From NCBI RefSeq assembly GCF_030815985.1, contig NZ_JAUSXM010000001.1, forward strand, positions 1,302,001-1,366,000: a DNA stretch of 64,000 nt, written 5' to 3'. This DNA is from Paenibacillus sp. W2I17 (GTDB lineage Bacteria; Bacillota; Bacilli; Paenibacillales; Paenibacillaceae). The translations under genes were made by a program, and so were the position numbers. This document shows, one piece after another, positions 36,268 to 47,747 of this stretch. Positions within the stretch are counted from its first letter, which is position 1. The number at the start of each line of letters is the position of its first letter. The notes under the pieces were generated by a model. The model did no database searches. It was not told where the DNA came from and was given only the letters and a program-made list of their open reading frames with translations.

Positions 36268-37029
36268 TTATTTTAATTTACCCATCCAGTTCTCTAGTGC
36301 TATAACTACCTCTTCCAACTGCTTTTCTTCCGTAATTGCAGGTTGATTATCTCCTTTTTGCATGCCATATGAGCCAAATTGACCGTGATTTCCACCCTCA
36401 ATACTCACATATGTCGTGTCTTCCGGAAGATTTGCTTTGGAGTTCTCCCAGTCTTCCCTGTTAAGCACTCCGTCATCCGAGCCTGTAATCTGTAAGATAG
36501 ACAAGTCCGTATTCTTCACGCTCCCCCCTTCATCTGCATAAGAAGCCAAGAAAAAGACGCCTTCCAACTTCTCATTGTGCTCCGCAGCATACCGTGATGC
36601 AAACGACCCTCCCAAAGAATGGCCACCAATAACAAACGCTTCGTTAGGATGTTCCTCGATAAAGGAATCAGCCTTGTTTTGACCGAAAATCGCCAAGTTT
36701 ATTGGCATGTTCGCGATATATACGCGGTGACCCTGTTCTGCCATTTCTCTGGCAAGCGGAGAATAACTTTCAGGTTCAACCAGACCGCCCGGATAAAAAA
36801 TAATATTCGGTTCGGTTATCTCTGTACCCGCGGGTTCAAATCGGTAACCGTCCTTAATCTTAGCTACATTAACCTGAGCATCACTTGTCATCGCCATTTC
36901 AGCTCGCTCAGAGGGACTATACGTAACCGAATTGAGATATACGTAAACGCCGGCCACGATGATAACGATGGACAAGATGGTCCACATGATTATTTTTTTC
37001 CATTTGTTAGTACGTTGTGCTGTTTTCAA
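36268..37029 (-). CDS. Membrane-anchored alpha/beta hydrolase
   Basis: A 253-residue hydrolase with an N-terminal membrane anchor (about residues 14-31) and the catalytic domain outside. The nucleophile elbow GGHSLGGS holds Ser138; Asp185 or Asp186 in ITGSDDG and His215 in EGGNHGQFG complete the triad. The fold resembles the dienelactone hydrolase group. I start at the TTG at 37029, 8 bases after AAGGTGG; a GTG at 37041 overlaps that site. It is divergent from a TetR gene and both promoters lie in one palindrome, so it is the evident TetR target. Substrate unknown. Confidence 0.87.
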   Translation of the reverse strand: MKTAQRTNKWKKIIMWTILSIVIIVAGVYVYLNSVTYSPSERAEMAMTSDAQVNVAKIKDGYRFEPAGTEITEPNIIFYPGGLVEPESYSPLAREMAEQGHRVYIANMPINLAIFGQNKADSFIEEHPNEAFVIGGHSLGGSFASRYAAEHNEKLEGVFFLASYADEGGSVKNTDLSILQITGSDDGVLNREDWENSKANLPEDTTYVSIEGGNHGQFGSYGMQKGDNQPAITEEKQLEEVVIALENWMGKLK

Positions 37030-37079
37030 CCTTAAAACCACCTTAGTATGAGGATAATGATATGTTTTTTAACTCTTAA

Positions 37080-37107
37080 TAATTATACTTACCGGTAAGT
37101 ATAATTA
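37080..37107. promoter_or_regulatory. Palindromic TetR operator with two divergent -10 boxes
   Basis: A perfect 28-base palindrome centred on ACCGGT. It contains TATAAT on the plus strand at 37100-37105, facing the TetR gene, and TATAAT on the minus strand at 37082-37087, facing the hydrolase gene. A dimer bound here would cover both promoters at once. Confidence 0.75.
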
Positions 37108-37165
37108 CAAGATGATTTTGCTTACTATCGTTATTTGTCATAAAATATTCATGGAGGGAAGTCTA

Positions 37166-37777
37166 ATGACAGAAAAATCACACAAACGATTACCTGGAAG
37201 ACCCAAACATGGCAACGACGATATCTCAATTCAGCAAACCATTATTCAAACTGCTTCACAGTTATTCATGGAGTATGGCTACGAAACAGTCACGCTTCAG
37301 CAGATTGGCAAAACATGTAGCGTATCAAAACCAACCATTTATTATCATTTCACCAGCAAACCAGAGCTTTTTAAGGTTGCTTTTACAACAATGCTACAGA
37401 ATGTGAGCCGTTTAACCTCACATATCCTTGATCAAGCCGAGAATTTGGAGTCGGGGCTTGTGCGATTGGCAGAGGCCAGACTGGGCAATCCACATGCGGA
37501 GATTGAAACCATGCTCAGAGAAGCTGAGCCTTTTCTTGAACCAGCTCAAATTCAGGATATACGCAACGCGGAGCATCAGATTCACGAAGTGTTAGCCTCC
37601 CATTTCCAACGGGCAATGGATGAAAACAGACTGCGGACGGACGATCCGTTTTTCCTGGCAGAGACCTTCTCGACATTGATGTTAATGGGTAATCGGGAAG
37701 ATAACCTGCATAAATATGGTTCCAACTTTTCTCTAGGCCAGAAGCTAGTAGATATTTTCATTCGCGGAGCACAGTAA
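37166..37777 (+). CDS. TetR-family transcriptional repressor
   Basis: A 203-residue repressor. After a basic tail (KRLPGRPKHG) the helix-turn-helix domain occupies residues 20-70, with recognition region TLQQIGKTCSVSKPTIYYHF. The C-terminal ligand-binding half is helical. The ATG at 37166 has GGAGGG upstream; the frame open to 37112 does not. It is divergent from the alpha/beta hydrolase and probably represses both genes through the 28-base palindrome. The AraC gene follows 27 bases after its stop. Confidence 0.9.
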   Translation: MTEKSHKRLPGRPKHGNDDISIQQTIIQTASQLFMEYGYETVTLQQIGKTCSVSKPTIYYHFTSKPELFKVAFTTMLQNVSRLTSHILDQAENLESGLVRLAEARLGNPHAEIETMLREAEPFLEPAQIQDIRNAEHQIHEVLASHFQRAMDENRLRTDDPFFLAETFSTLMLMGNREDNLHKYGSNFSLGQKLVDIFIRGAQ

Positions 37778-37804
37778 AAATTCAGGGCAACAAGGAGAGC
37801 TGAC

Positions 37805-38686
37805 ATGAATATCCCTAGAGGAACCTATGGGTTTCGATTCGCGGAAGACAAGGAGCTCCAACTATGTGTACTGTATGCGGCAGGATGTGATTCAATAACC
37901 GATCCTTCTTATCATTGGGATGGACTCGAACGTTCGGACGGGCCTCTCCTGTTATTCCAATATACAATCTCGGGTGAAGGTGTATTTGAGTCGAATAATC
38001 GCATCCATCATGTTGCCGCAGGACAAGCTTTTTTGGCAGAAATTCCAGGGCCACATCGCTATTACTACCATTCAGCATCAAAAGAGCCTTGGGAGTTTCT
38101 GTTCCTGCTGTTCAGGCCCACTCTTATTCTGCCCCATTGGCGAAAATTTCTTCGGGAAGCTGGAGAAGTGCCCTATTTACCCGCTGATTGTACACCCATC
38201 CGACTGTTGCGGATGATCGTGACTGATGCGGCAGCAGGCAGAATCACGGATCCTCTGATCGCATCATCCAGCGTATATCAGTTCATGACAGAATTAACAC
38301 GATTACAGAAAACAACATTGCGCAACAGGGAGAATTGGTCTGAAAACATTCAAATAGCCGTTGAATACATAGAAAACTACTACTCGAAGATGATCAGTAT
38401 CGATCACCTTGCGGAGCATGTTTCCCTTTCCAAATATCATTTTATACGTCGCTTTTCCTCCAGTACAGGTTTGACGCCAGGTGTTTATCTGACCCGTGTA
38501 CGTACCGAGAAAGCAATGGAACTGCTGCGCGGAACTACGCTTAGCATTGAAGTCATCGCCGAACAAGTCGGGTATTCCAGCGGAAGTTATTTTATCAAAG
38601 CCTTTCGCAGCATAACCGGCGTTACGCCAGGTGAATTTCGTAGTGGCGGAGAAAGCCTTGTGTACCGTAAATTGTTCTTCGATTAA
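37805..38686 (+). CDS. AraC-family transcriptional regulator
   Basis: A 293-residue regulator with a cupin-like sugar-binding N-terminal domain (VFESNNRIHHVAAGQAFLAEIPGPHRYYY near residue 60) and two C-terminal helix-turn-helix motifs (ISIDHLAEHVSLSKYHFIRRF and IEVIAEQVGYSSGSYFIKAF). It stands directly before the alpha-galactosidase gene in the same direction, so galactoside-responsive control of that gene is likely. AAGGAG stands a few bases before the ATG. Confidence 0.9.
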   Translation: MNIPRGTYGFRFAEDKELQLCVLYAAGCDSITDPSYHWDGLERSDGPLLLFQYTISGEGVFESNNRIHHVAAGQAFLAEIPGPHRYYYHSASKEPWEFLFLLFRPTLILPHWRKFLREAGEVPYLPADCTPIRLLRMIVTDAAAGRITDPLIASSSVYQFMTELTRLQKTTLRNRENWSENIQIAVEYIENYYSKMISIDHLAEHVSLSKYHFIRRFSSSTGLTPGVYLTRVRTEKAMELLRGTTLSIEVIAEQVGYSSGSYFIKAFRSITGVTPGEFRSGGESLVYRKLFFD

Positions 38687-38794
38687 CCGCAATATTTTGC
38701 TATTCCACACTCAACATTACTGTAGATATTAATAAAATCCTTTATTATGATGAATTGAGCGAGAGCAATAATTAATCCATAAAGGAGCATTCCC

Positions 38795-40075
38795 ATGAAT
38801 CATACGCTTGCAGCATCAACTCCACCGCTTGGCTGGAACAGCTGGGATTGTTACGGCGCAGCCGTTACGGAAGACGAAATTCGTGGCAACGCCGAGTACA
38901 TGGCAGAACATCTTAAAGACTTCGGCTGGAGCTATATTACGGTCGACATTCAATGGTACGAGCCTTTGGCCAATTCTTCGCAATATCGTCCGTTCGTTCC
39001 ACTCATCATGGATGAATATTCGCGGCTTATGCCTGCCGAGAATCGGTTTCCCTCCGCTGCAGGTGGACAGGGATTTAAGCCATTAGCCGACTACGTTCAT
39101 AGTCTTGGGCTGCAATTTGGCATTCACATCATGCGCGGTATTCCACGTCAAGCTGCACATGCCGCTACTCCAATCCTGGGCACAACCGCCACTGCGCGCG
39201 ATATTGCTCATCCGAATTCCATCTGTCCGTGGAATACAGATATGTATGGTGTTGATAGCTCAAAAGAAGGCGCTCAGGCCTACTACGATTCCCTTTTTAA
39301 ACTGTATGCACAATGGGGCGTTGACTTGGTCAAGGTAGACGATATTGCTGCTTCAAGGCTCTATGACACCCATCAGCCAGAGATCGAAATGATATCCAAA
39401 GCGATTGAGCGCTCCGGTCGGCCCATGGTACTAAGTCTCTCTCCTGGCCCTGCTCCGGTGGAATACTCAGAATTCTTGGCTGATCATGCCAACATGTGGC
39501 GTGTCACGGACGATTTCTGGGACCTTTGGCCGCTATTATTGGATATGTTCGACCGCTGCCGGACGTGGCAGGGAGTTCCCCAAGCAGGCTGCTGGCCAGA
39601 CTGTGATATGTTGCCTTTGGGTCATATCGGTATCCGTTCTGTAGACGGTGGTGGAGCAGATCGCTGGACTCGGTTCACACCTGACGAGCAGTTGACGATG
39701 ATGTCACTGTGGAGCATCTTCCGTTCCCCGCTCATTTTTGGTGGTGAACTGCGAGATAACGATGACTGGACACTGTCCCTGTTAACCAATCGTGAGGTTC
39801 TGCGAATGCATCGCGAGAGTTACGGAGCCAGAGAAGCCTTACGCAAAGAAGATCTTATTGTGTGGACTGCCCAGCATACGGATGGTTCCTCTTACGTCGC
39901 TGTGTTCAACATCGGTGAGAATGCTTTACCTGTGGATCTGTCCATTGATGAGGTCGGACTGTCTGGCATTACCGAAGGTACTGAATTGTGGAGCCGAGAA
40001 GCAGTTCAATTAACAGAGAATTCCTTAGTTACTACTGTACCTGCGCACGGTGTGCGTCTCTATCGGTTTTCCTAA
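38795..40075 (+). CDS. GH27 alpha-galactosidase-like enzyme
   Basis: A 426-residue family 27 glycosidase that hydrolyses terminal alpha-galactosyl (or related) residues. The family signature PPLGWNSWDCYG opens the protein, the nucleophile is Asp182 in DLVKVDDI and the acid/base is Asp239 or Asp240 in WRVTDDFWDLW. A C-terminal beta-sandwich (about 335-426) follows the barrel. No signal peptide, so it acts on imported oligosaccharides. It lies 108 bases after the AraC gene with AAAGGAG before the ATG. Family 27 also contains isomaltodextranase-like and arabinopyranosidase activities, so the exact sugar is not certain. Confidence 0.9.
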   Translation: MNHTLAASTPPLGWNSWDCYGAAVTEDEIRGNAEYMAEHLKDFGWSYITVDIQWYEPLANSSQYRPFVPLIMDEYSRLMPAENRFPSAAGGQGFKPLADYVHSLGLQFGIHIMRGIPRQAAHAATPILGTTATARDIAHPNSICPWNTDMYGVDSSKEGAQAYYDSLFKLYAQWGVDLVKVDDIAASRLYDTHQPEIEMISKAIERSGRPMVLSLSPGPAPVEYSEFLADHANMWRVTDDFWDLWPLLLDMFDRCRTWQGVPQAGCWPDCDMLPLGHIGIRSVDGGGADRWTRFTPDEQLTMMSLWSIFRSPLIFGGELRDNDDWTLSLLTNREVLRMHRESYGAREALRKEDLIVWTAQHTDGSSYVAVFNIGENALPVDLSIDEVGLSGITEGTELWSREAVQLTENSLVTTVPAHGVRLYRFS

Positions 40076-40090
40076 GCTTGCAAAAGAAAA

Positions 40091-40124
40091 AGAGAGGTCT
40101 GTCGTTCATTAGACAGACCTCTCT
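40091..40124. terminator. Terminator between convergent genes
   Basis: A perfect 13-base inverted repeat (AGAGAGGTCTGTC and complement) with an 8-base loop. T-rich sequence follows on the minus strand, so it mainly serves the minus-strand gene and probably stops the alpha-galactosidase transcript as well. Confidence 0.7.
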
Positions 40125-40133
40125 CTCATTTCA

Positions 40134-40490
40134 TCAGTATGTATCCATGGCTTGAACGGCCAGATGAAATGCTTTAATCCTTCTTTCCAGAAGAGTCTTT
40201 TGTGGGCTACCTTCTTTGGACTTGGCATACATGTTCTCAAGGGATGGAAACAATCCAATCAAAACAAGACGGGCTTCTGTTATATCTTCCTTGGTGTATG
40301 AATGAGCTTTTTGATTCCAGTGTTTATCCAACAGTGCTAGGCCGATGTATAAAGCTTGGAGACGTTTCTGTAACAATGTTGTGTTATTCCTTTTCTGAGT
40401 CATATTCACTAAGGCATTTTCCGATTTGCGGATGGTTGATTGAAAGGCTTTAATGGATTGCAGTTGATCTTCTTGTGACACGTTTTCCAT
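40134..40490 (-). CDS. Small helical protein with internal repeat, unknown function
   Basis: A 118-residue soluble protein I do not recognise. It contains two copies of the same helix: residues 38-55 (TLLQKRLQALYIGLALLD) and 99-116 (TLLERRIKAFHLAVQAMD), separated by 43 residues, so it probably folds as two similar helical halves. It has no signal peptide or catalytic motif. GTGAGG stands 11 bases before the ATG, and terminators bound it on both sides, so it is monocistronic. Confidence 0.7.
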   Translation of the reverse strand: MENVSQEDQLQSIKAFQSTIRKSENALVNMTQKRNNTTLLQKRLQALYIGLALLDKHWNQKAHSYTKEDITEARLVLIGLFPSLENMYAKSKEGSPQKTLLERRIKAFHLAVQAMDTY

Positions 40491-40555
40491 GGAGTATAGA
40501 CCTCACTTTCTTGGCTTAGTTTGTTCGGTCTTTCTATTAAATCACCTCATAAATA

Positions 40556-40585
40556 TAACAAAAAAAGCCGCTAAAATAGCGACTT
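40556..40585 (-). terminator. Terminator after amino-acid ABC transporter operon
   Basis: On the minus strand a GTCGCTA/TAGCGGC stem is followed by seven T residues. The sequence is the same as the terminator near 36.2 kb over 30 bases. Confidence 0.8.
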
Positions 40586-40611
40586 TCAATGTGTTCATTC
40601 TCGATTCAGTG

Positions 40612-41340
40612 CTAGAGTACCTTCTCCAAAAAGCTGATCGTCCGTTCATTCTTCGGATTTCCAAATATCTCTTCAGGAGTGCCCTGCTCGACAATATAAC
40701 CACCGTCCATGAAGATCACACGATCAGCTACTTCACGGGCAAAACCCATCTCATGGGTAACGATCATCATCGTCATGCCTTCGCTCGCGAGGTCCTTCAT
40801 AACACCAAGGACTTCTCCTACCATTTCAGGGTCCAGCGCTGAAGTTGGTTCATCAAATAACATAACATCCGGATTCATAGCAAGCGCACGAGCGATAGCA
40901 ACCCGTTGTTTTTGCCCCCCCGAGAGTTGACTGGGAAAACTAGCCGCTTTATCAGACAACCCGACACGATCCAGAAGGCTAAGACCTGTTTTTCGAGCCT
41001 CTTCTGCGTTTAAAACCCCTAATTCTCTTGGTGCAAACATTATATTTTTCAATACGTTAAAATGAGGGAATAAGTTAAAATGTTGAAATACCATGCCAAT
41101 ATTTTCACGCGCTTTATTAATGTTGGTTTTAGGATCATTGAGATCCTGATTATCTACAATAACTCGACCAGCTGTGATATCTTCCAATTGGTTGATGCAG
41201 CGCAAGAAGGTACTTTTTCCTGAACCGGAAGGCCCGATGACACAGACGACTTCTCCCTCGTTGACCGCCACATCAATTCCCTTGAGAACCTGATTTGTAC
41301 CAAAACTTTTTTTCAAACCTTCAACTTTTATTTTAGCCAC
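40612..41340 (-). CDS. Polar amino-acid ABC transporter ATP-binding protein (GlnQ-like)
   Basis: A 242-residue ATPase with Walker [10 protein letters not shown] (about residue 36), Q loop, signature [15 protein letters not shown] and Walker [13 protein letters not shown] followed by the switch His in IVTHEMG. It is the full length of the GlnQ/HisP class. The GTG start overlaps the end of the fused binding-protein/permease gene by 8 bases, so the two are made together. It powers import of a polar amino acid, most likely glutamine or similar; the ligand is not certain. Confidence 0.93.
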   Translation of the reverse strand: MAKIKVEGLKKSFGTNQVLKGIDVAVNEGEVVCVIGPSGSGKSTFLRCINQLEDITAGRVIVDNQDLNDPKTNINKARENIGMVFQHFNLFPHFNVLKNIMFAPRELGVLNAEEARKTGLSLLDRVGLSDKAASFPSQLSGGQKQRVAIARALAMNPDVMLFDEPTSALDPEMVGEVLGVMKDLASEGMTMMIVTHEMGFAREVADRVIFMDGGYIVEQGTPEEIFGNPKNERTISFLEKVL

Positions 41341-42781
41341 GACGAACCTTCACCTCCAGATAATCAGCAATTTTGGTCAATGTGATGATGACAATCAGGT
41401 ACATAACCGCAACCGTTAACCATATGTCAAAAGAGGAGAACGTTCTTGCAATAACGATTTTACCCGATTGTGTCAACTCTACGAGACCAATAACGGATAA
41501 GATTGACGTATCCTTCAACGTGATAACCATCTGGTTAATGAAGGACGGAATCATAACCCGCACTGCCTGCGGAATAACGATCTTTATCATCGCTTTGCGA
41601 TAAGGAAGGCCCAATGAACGGGCAGCTTCCATCTGACCACGATCAATCGATTGAATCCCGCCTCGGATAATCTCGGTTACGTACGCCCCCGCATTCAGAC
41701 TAAGTGTCAGAATAGCCGCCAGGAACAATGGCATCGTGAAGCCCATTGCCTGTGGAATCCCGAAATAGATAAAGAATGCAAGGACAATCAGCGGAATACC
41801 GCGGAAGATATCCACAAATACGGTGGCAACACCACGAAGGAATTTGTTCTGTCCCACCTTCATAAATCCGAAAATCAGACCGATGATAAACGCGAAGAAC
41901 AGGGACACAATCGTGTATAAAAGTGTGTTTCCCAGACCTTTGAAAAGTGCAGGAAGAGATTTCTGAATTAGCTCCCAGCGACCTTGATTAGCAACAGTCG
42001 GAGCGTTCTCACCCAGATATGTTTCGGTAATGCGTTTATACTCACCGTTAGCTTTGATATTGGCGAGACCTGTATTAAACATCTCCAGAAGCTCCTGGTT
42101 TTTCCCCTTGCTTACTGCAAAACCGTAAGGAGCGCCATCTTCTTTGTCGGTAACAATTTTCAAACCGTTGTTTTGATTAACTCCATAGGCCAGTACAGGA
42201 TAATCTTCAAAACAGGCTACGGAATTACCGGTTTTTACATCTTCATACATTTGGTATGACTCATCAAACGGAACGATCGTAAATCCATACTCTGAAGCGA
42301 TGGACTCAGCAAAACTAAACCCTTCTGTTCCGGTTTTCACGGCTACCTTCTGTCCACGAAGGTCTTCATAACTCTTAATTGTGTCATTGTTGGCACTAAC
42401 ACCCATAACGACACCTGATTCAAAATAAGTATCCGAAAAATCAAATTTTGCTTTTCGCTCATCCGTAATACTCATCCCTGCGATCACACCATCGACTTGA
42501 TTCGCCTCAAGTGCCTGTACAGCTGCGTTAAATCCCAGGGATTTGATTTGATACTTGAAATTTTGATCTTTGGCGATGGCATCCAACAAATCCATGTCGA
42601 TACCAACAAAATCACCATTCTCATCTTCATATTCGAATGGAGCAAATGTGACATCAGTTCCGATAATATAGGTTTTACCGGAATCGGACGCTGCAGCAGC
42701 GTTCCCTACCCATCCTGATAGACCGCTCACCAGGAGCAGCATCAGTGAAAGTATAAAAAATGAGATCTTCGTTGTTTTCAT
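41333..42781 (-). CDS. Fused amino-acid binding protein and ABC permease (GlnH-GlnP type)
   Basis: A 482-residue protein that joins both transporter parts. Residues 1-35 are a signal segment, about 40-260 a family 3 solute-binding domain ([16 protein letters not shown] and [15 protein letters not shown]), and about 270-482 a permease with five helices and the EAA-type loop [15 protein letters not shown]. Two such chains would pair to give a complete transporter. The ATG at 42781 has GGGGAGG upstream; the frame open to 42871 has no such site. It is cotranscribed with the ATPase. Fusions of this type are known in Gram-positive bacteria for glutamine and asparagine uptake. Confidence 0.93.
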   Translation of the reverse strand: MKTTKISFFILSLMLLLVSGLSGWVGNAAAASDSGKTYIIGTDVTFAPFEYEDENGDFVGIDMDLLDAIAKDQNFKYQIKSLGFNAAVQALEANQVDGVIAGMSITDERKAKFDFSDTYFESGVVMGVSANNDTIKSYEDLRGQKVAVKTGTEGFSFAESIASEYGFTIVPFDESYQMYEDVKTGNSVACFEDYPVLAYGVNQNNGLKIVTDKEDGAPYGFAVSKGKNQELLEMFNTGLANIKANGEYKRITETYLGENAPTVANQGRWELIQKSLPALFKGLGNTLLYTIVSLFFAFIIGLIFGFMKVGQNKFLRGVATVFVDIFRGIPLIVLAFFIYFGIPQAMGFTMPLFLAAILTLSLNAGAYVTEIIRGGIQSIDRGQMEAARSLGLPYRKAMIKIVIPQAVRVMIPSFINQMVITLKDTSILSVIGLVELTQSGKIVIARTFSSFDIWLTVAVMYLIVIITLTKIADYLEVKVRRG

Positions 42782-43073
42782 GTGTCCTCCCCGTCTCGGT
42801 ATTGTCCGAATAATCATTATTTTCTTTGGAATCGGTATTACGGTTATGCTTTTTGTCGATCTTCTGCCCATTTGATTGTTATTATTTACTGTATATTAAC
42901 AATCAATGCTTTGCCTTTCCACTTGCAACATTTTCCTCCATCATTTTTTTCCAACCAGTAAAAGTCCTTTTAATACTTACCCTTTAGGTAAGCTTCGCGA
43001 AACCCAATATTACATTGTGAATCTGAAAAAAGGTACATTTACTTTAAAACGTATTATTTAAAATTTAAAACTC
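42782..43073. other. Intergenic region upstream of amino-acid ABC operon
   Basis: An AT-rich gap with no convincing gene. It holds an inverted repeat, TTGATTGTTA at 42872-42881 and its complement at 42897-42906, about 90-125 bases upstream of the transporter start, a likely regulator site. A weaker CTTACC/GGTAAG pair lies at 42976-42992. No riboswitch was recognised. Confidence 0.4.
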
Positions 43074-43101
43074 AAAAAAAGCCGCGATTTCCGCGACTTT
43101 T
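43074..43101 (-). terminator. Terminator after large serine hydrolase gene
   Basis: On the minus strand a GTCGCGG/CGCGGC stem with a short loop runs into seven T residues, 24 bases after the stop codon. Confidence 0.8.
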
Positions 43102-43125
43102 TATTGTACAGTTTTTTATAATCTA

Positions 43126-45246
<2,121 letters not shown>

Positions 45247-45421
45247 CTATGGATTGGGAATCTCTGTGTTCGTACTCCCGTAGTGTAACCGAAGAAGATG
45301 AACTGTCTGTGGCTTGAATATGAATCGAGTATGAACCAAGCAGGACCGACCGAAATAAGTTGGACACACGGTAAAAATCGCTTTAGTCCAGCTTTGTTTT
45401 GTTTGCAAATTAAACTTTTGC

Positions 45422-45427
45422 TATAAT
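45422..45427 (+). promoter_or_regulatory. Promoter of MocR-type regulator gene
   Basis: TATAAT preceded by TGC forms an extended -10 box 90 bases before the start codon. Just upstream, at 45384-45397, lies TAGTCCAGCTTTGT, a motif that recurs with one base less in the yggS operon promoter. Confidence 0.55.
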
Positions 45428-45516
45428 GGTATATCAGTCAATGGAGTGTTAATAACATGGCTAAGTACATGAATAAATGCAATCCATAATTCAGCATGAG
45501 TAATGGAGTTGAAGCA

Positions 45517-46947
45517 ATGCTAAAAGTTAATCGGAATGACCAACGCCCGATCTGGCAGCAACTTTTGGATCAAGCGATTCATAATATCACAACCGGGAAA
45601 TGGCAACCAGGAGAATTGCTACTCCCCTCACGCGAACTTGCTCAATTAATTGGTGTTTCACGCTCAACCATACAGATTGTGTACGAGGAATTATTCAGTC
45701 GAGGGTATACGGTAACCTCCCGACGAGCCGGGACAAGAGTTAGTGATTGGACATATGCACCTCGTTCATCAGAAGGCGTCACGAAGCAAGGGCCTATTCC
45801 GCCCGATCTGCCTACACTAAACGAATCGATTGGTCATCTGCATAGTTGGTTTGGCAATAGAGACAATCGCAAAATAGAAATTGATTTTAATCCCCACGAG
45901 CCTTATCTGGATGAAGGTTTCACAAAAGCCTGGAGGCAATCTTTTTTACAAGCTTCTACTGAACCCAATCTGGATCTTTGGGCTTATGGCGATGCCAGAG
46001 GGTTACTGACGTTAAGAGAGCAGATTCAGCGTTATTTGTCACTTGAACGAGGCATTCATATCGATGTTGATCAAATCTTGTTAACCTCAGGTGCACAACA
46101 TAGCATTGATTTAATTGCCCAGGCACTCTTAAGTGAGGGAGACAGAATTTCCGTAGAAGATCCCGGCTTCCCTGCTGCTTGGATGGCGATGAAATACCGC
46201 CGGATGCAAGTCGATCCCGTCCCAGTCGATGAGTATGGATTATGTGTAGATCATATTCACCCAGAGACGAAACTCGTATTTGTCACACCTTCTCATCAAT
46301 GCGCCGTTGGTGTTATTATGTCGGAGCCACGCAGGCAACAATTGATGCACTCGGCAGCTCATCATCGATATTGGATTGTTGAGGATGACTACGATAGCGA
46401 ATTTAGGTACCGTGGAGATCCGCTTCCAACTATATTTAGTCAGCAACCTCAGAATACGCTTTATATGATGAGTTTTTCCAAAATGGTTGCACCCGGCATT
46501 CGACTATCCGCTATCATCGGCCCCAAAATAGCCATCGATCGCCTTACCCAAGTTCATGAATTAACCTATCGTCATCTGCCGATTATGGAACAATTAACGC
46601 TAACTCATTTTATTGAGCGTGGTCATTTTATGCGCCATATGAGAAGAGTTCGGAACATATATCGACGCAGACACGAAGTCATGACCAAAGCCATTGTTGC
46701 TTCTGGGCTAGGCTCACGATTTACATTAAGTGGTGTGGAAACGGGATTACATATGCTTCTAGAATCTGAAACGTCATTTGACGAAGAAGCGCTGACGAAT
46801 GCTGCCCTTGATCAAGGTGTACGCGTGTATCCGCTTAGTAGATATTGCTTGGAGAGTCATCGAAAAGGATGGATATTAGGTTTTGCGAAAGTGGATGAGG
46901 AGCAGATTGAGGAAGGCATACATCGGCTAGCAAAGATTGTATTATGA
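45517..46947 (+). CDS. MocR-type PLP-dependent transcriptional regulator
   Basis: A 476-residue fusion of a GntR winged helix (about 10-75; LLLPSRELAQLIGVSRSTIQIVYEEL) and an aminotransferase fold I domain (about 110-476). The PLP-binding Lys lies in MSFSKMVAPGIRLS. The ATG at 45517 has TGGAG 8 bases upstream; the ATG at 45496 lacks a site. Such regulators read PLP or a PLP-amino-acid adduct and often control vitamin B6, GABA or D-amino-acid genes. The operon at 47.7-51 kb encodes a PLP-homeostasis protein and a PLP enzyme and shares a promoter motif with this gene, so it is a likely target. Confidence 0.92.
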   Translation: MLKVNRNDQRPIWQQLLDQAIHNITTGKWQPGELLLPSRELAQLIGVSRSTIQIVYEELFSRGYTVTSRRAGTRVSDWTYAPRSSEGVTKQGPIPPDLPTLNESIGHLHSWFGNRDNRKIEIDFNPHEPYLDEGFTKAWRQSFLQASTEPNLDLWAYGDARGLLTLREQIQRYLSLERGIHIDVDQILLTSGAQHSIDLIAQALLSEGDRISVEDPGFPAAWMAMKYRRMQVDPVPVDEYGLCVDHIHPETKLVFVTPSHQCAVGVIMSEPRRQQLMHSAAHHRYWIVEDDYDSEFRYRGDPLPTIFSQQPQNTLYMMSFSKMVAPGIRLSAIIGPKIAIDRLTQVHELTYRHLPIMEQLTLTHFIERGHFMRHMRRVRNIYRRRHEVMTKAIVASGLGSRFTLSGVETGLHMLLESETSFDEEALTNAALDQGVRVYPLSRYCLESHRKGWILGFAKVDEEQIEEGIHRLAKIVL

Positions 46948-46992
46948 TGGAGAACATGCTCTGCAATCGGATTCGAAAGGATGTTTTTTGTA

Positions 46993-47613
46993 ATGAAAAT
47001 TTTAGTGTTAGGAGCCACCGGACGGGTTGGAAATCATTTCGTCTCTAATGCCCTACGTTCCAATCATCATGTAACTGCACTGGTTAGAAGCCCGGAAAAG
47101 GTACAAATCAACGATGACAATTTCGTTCTGCATCAAGGAAACGCTTTAGTCAAAGAGGATATTCATCACGCCATACAGGGTGTGGATCTCGTTGTTAGTT
47201 CCTTAAGTACCGATGGAACGACTACATTATCGCAATCCATGGGACATATTGTTGAGGCTATGGCTCAGGAGCGTATCAAAAGAATCATTACCATTGGTAC
47301 AGCAGGAATATTGGAAAGTCGAACGGATCCTGGCTTGCTTCGTTTTCAATCCCCTGAGTCCAAACGTAAGTCCACGCGAGCAGCTGAAGAGCATCTGGAA
47401 ATGTACAACATTCTCAAAGCTTCAAAGTTAGAATGGACCATCGTGTGTCCTACCTACTTATTTGATGGAGAATCTCTCGGTAAGTACCGGGTTGAGCGCG
47501 ACTATTTGCCTGACGGTGGAACCTCTATATCTGTAATCGATACTGCGGAGTTTACTTATCAGCAATTAATGTCTGACGAGTATGTACAGTCTCGTGTAGG
47601 TATAGCCTACTAG
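46993..47613 (+). CDS. NAD(P)-binding oxidoreductase, atypical SDR type
   Basis: A 206-residue single-domain protein with the Rossmann motif LVLGATGRVGNHF at the N-terminus, of the NmrA/flavin-reductase-like (SDR a5) group. The ATG at 46993 is about 10 bases from AAAGGAT; a further ATG at 46981 abuts that site. It starts 45 bases after the mocR stop in the same direction and may be cotranscribed. Reaction unknown; redox sensing or a quinone/flavin reductase role are the options in this group. Confidence 0.85.
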   Translation: MKILVLGATGRVGNHFVSNALRSNHHVTALVRSPEKVQINDDNFVLHQGNALVKEDIHHAIQGVDLVVSSLSTDGTTTLSQSMGHIVEAMAQERIKRIITIGTAGILESRTDPGLLRFQSPESKRKSTRAAEEHLEMYNILKASKLEWTIVCPTYLFDGESLGKYRVERDYLPDGGTSISVIDTAEFTYQQLMSDEYVQSRVGIAY

Positions 47614-47687
47614 GGCGTCTCCTATATCTCAATTAAGGTATATCTCTTCGTCAAAAAAGTAAGTTTCAATATAAACAAGCAAATTAC

Positions 47688-47727
47688 GAGCCTGCAATTG
47701 TTATCCATTAGGAACAATTGCAGGCTC
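47688..47727. terminator. Bidirectional terminator
   Basis: A perfect 15-base inverted repeat (GAGCCTGCAATTGTT and complement) with a 10-base loop between the convergent oxidoreductase and glyA genes. Confidence 0.8.
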
Positions 47728-47747
47728 TATTTGTGTCTGCTGTTGAG

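Noticed and set aside
42976..42992. CTTACC-N5-GGTAAG resembling the TetR palindrome at 37.08 kb
   Set aside because: The half-sites agree but the 5-base spacer does not occur in the perfect palindrome, so the same repressor is unlikely to bind; probably chance.
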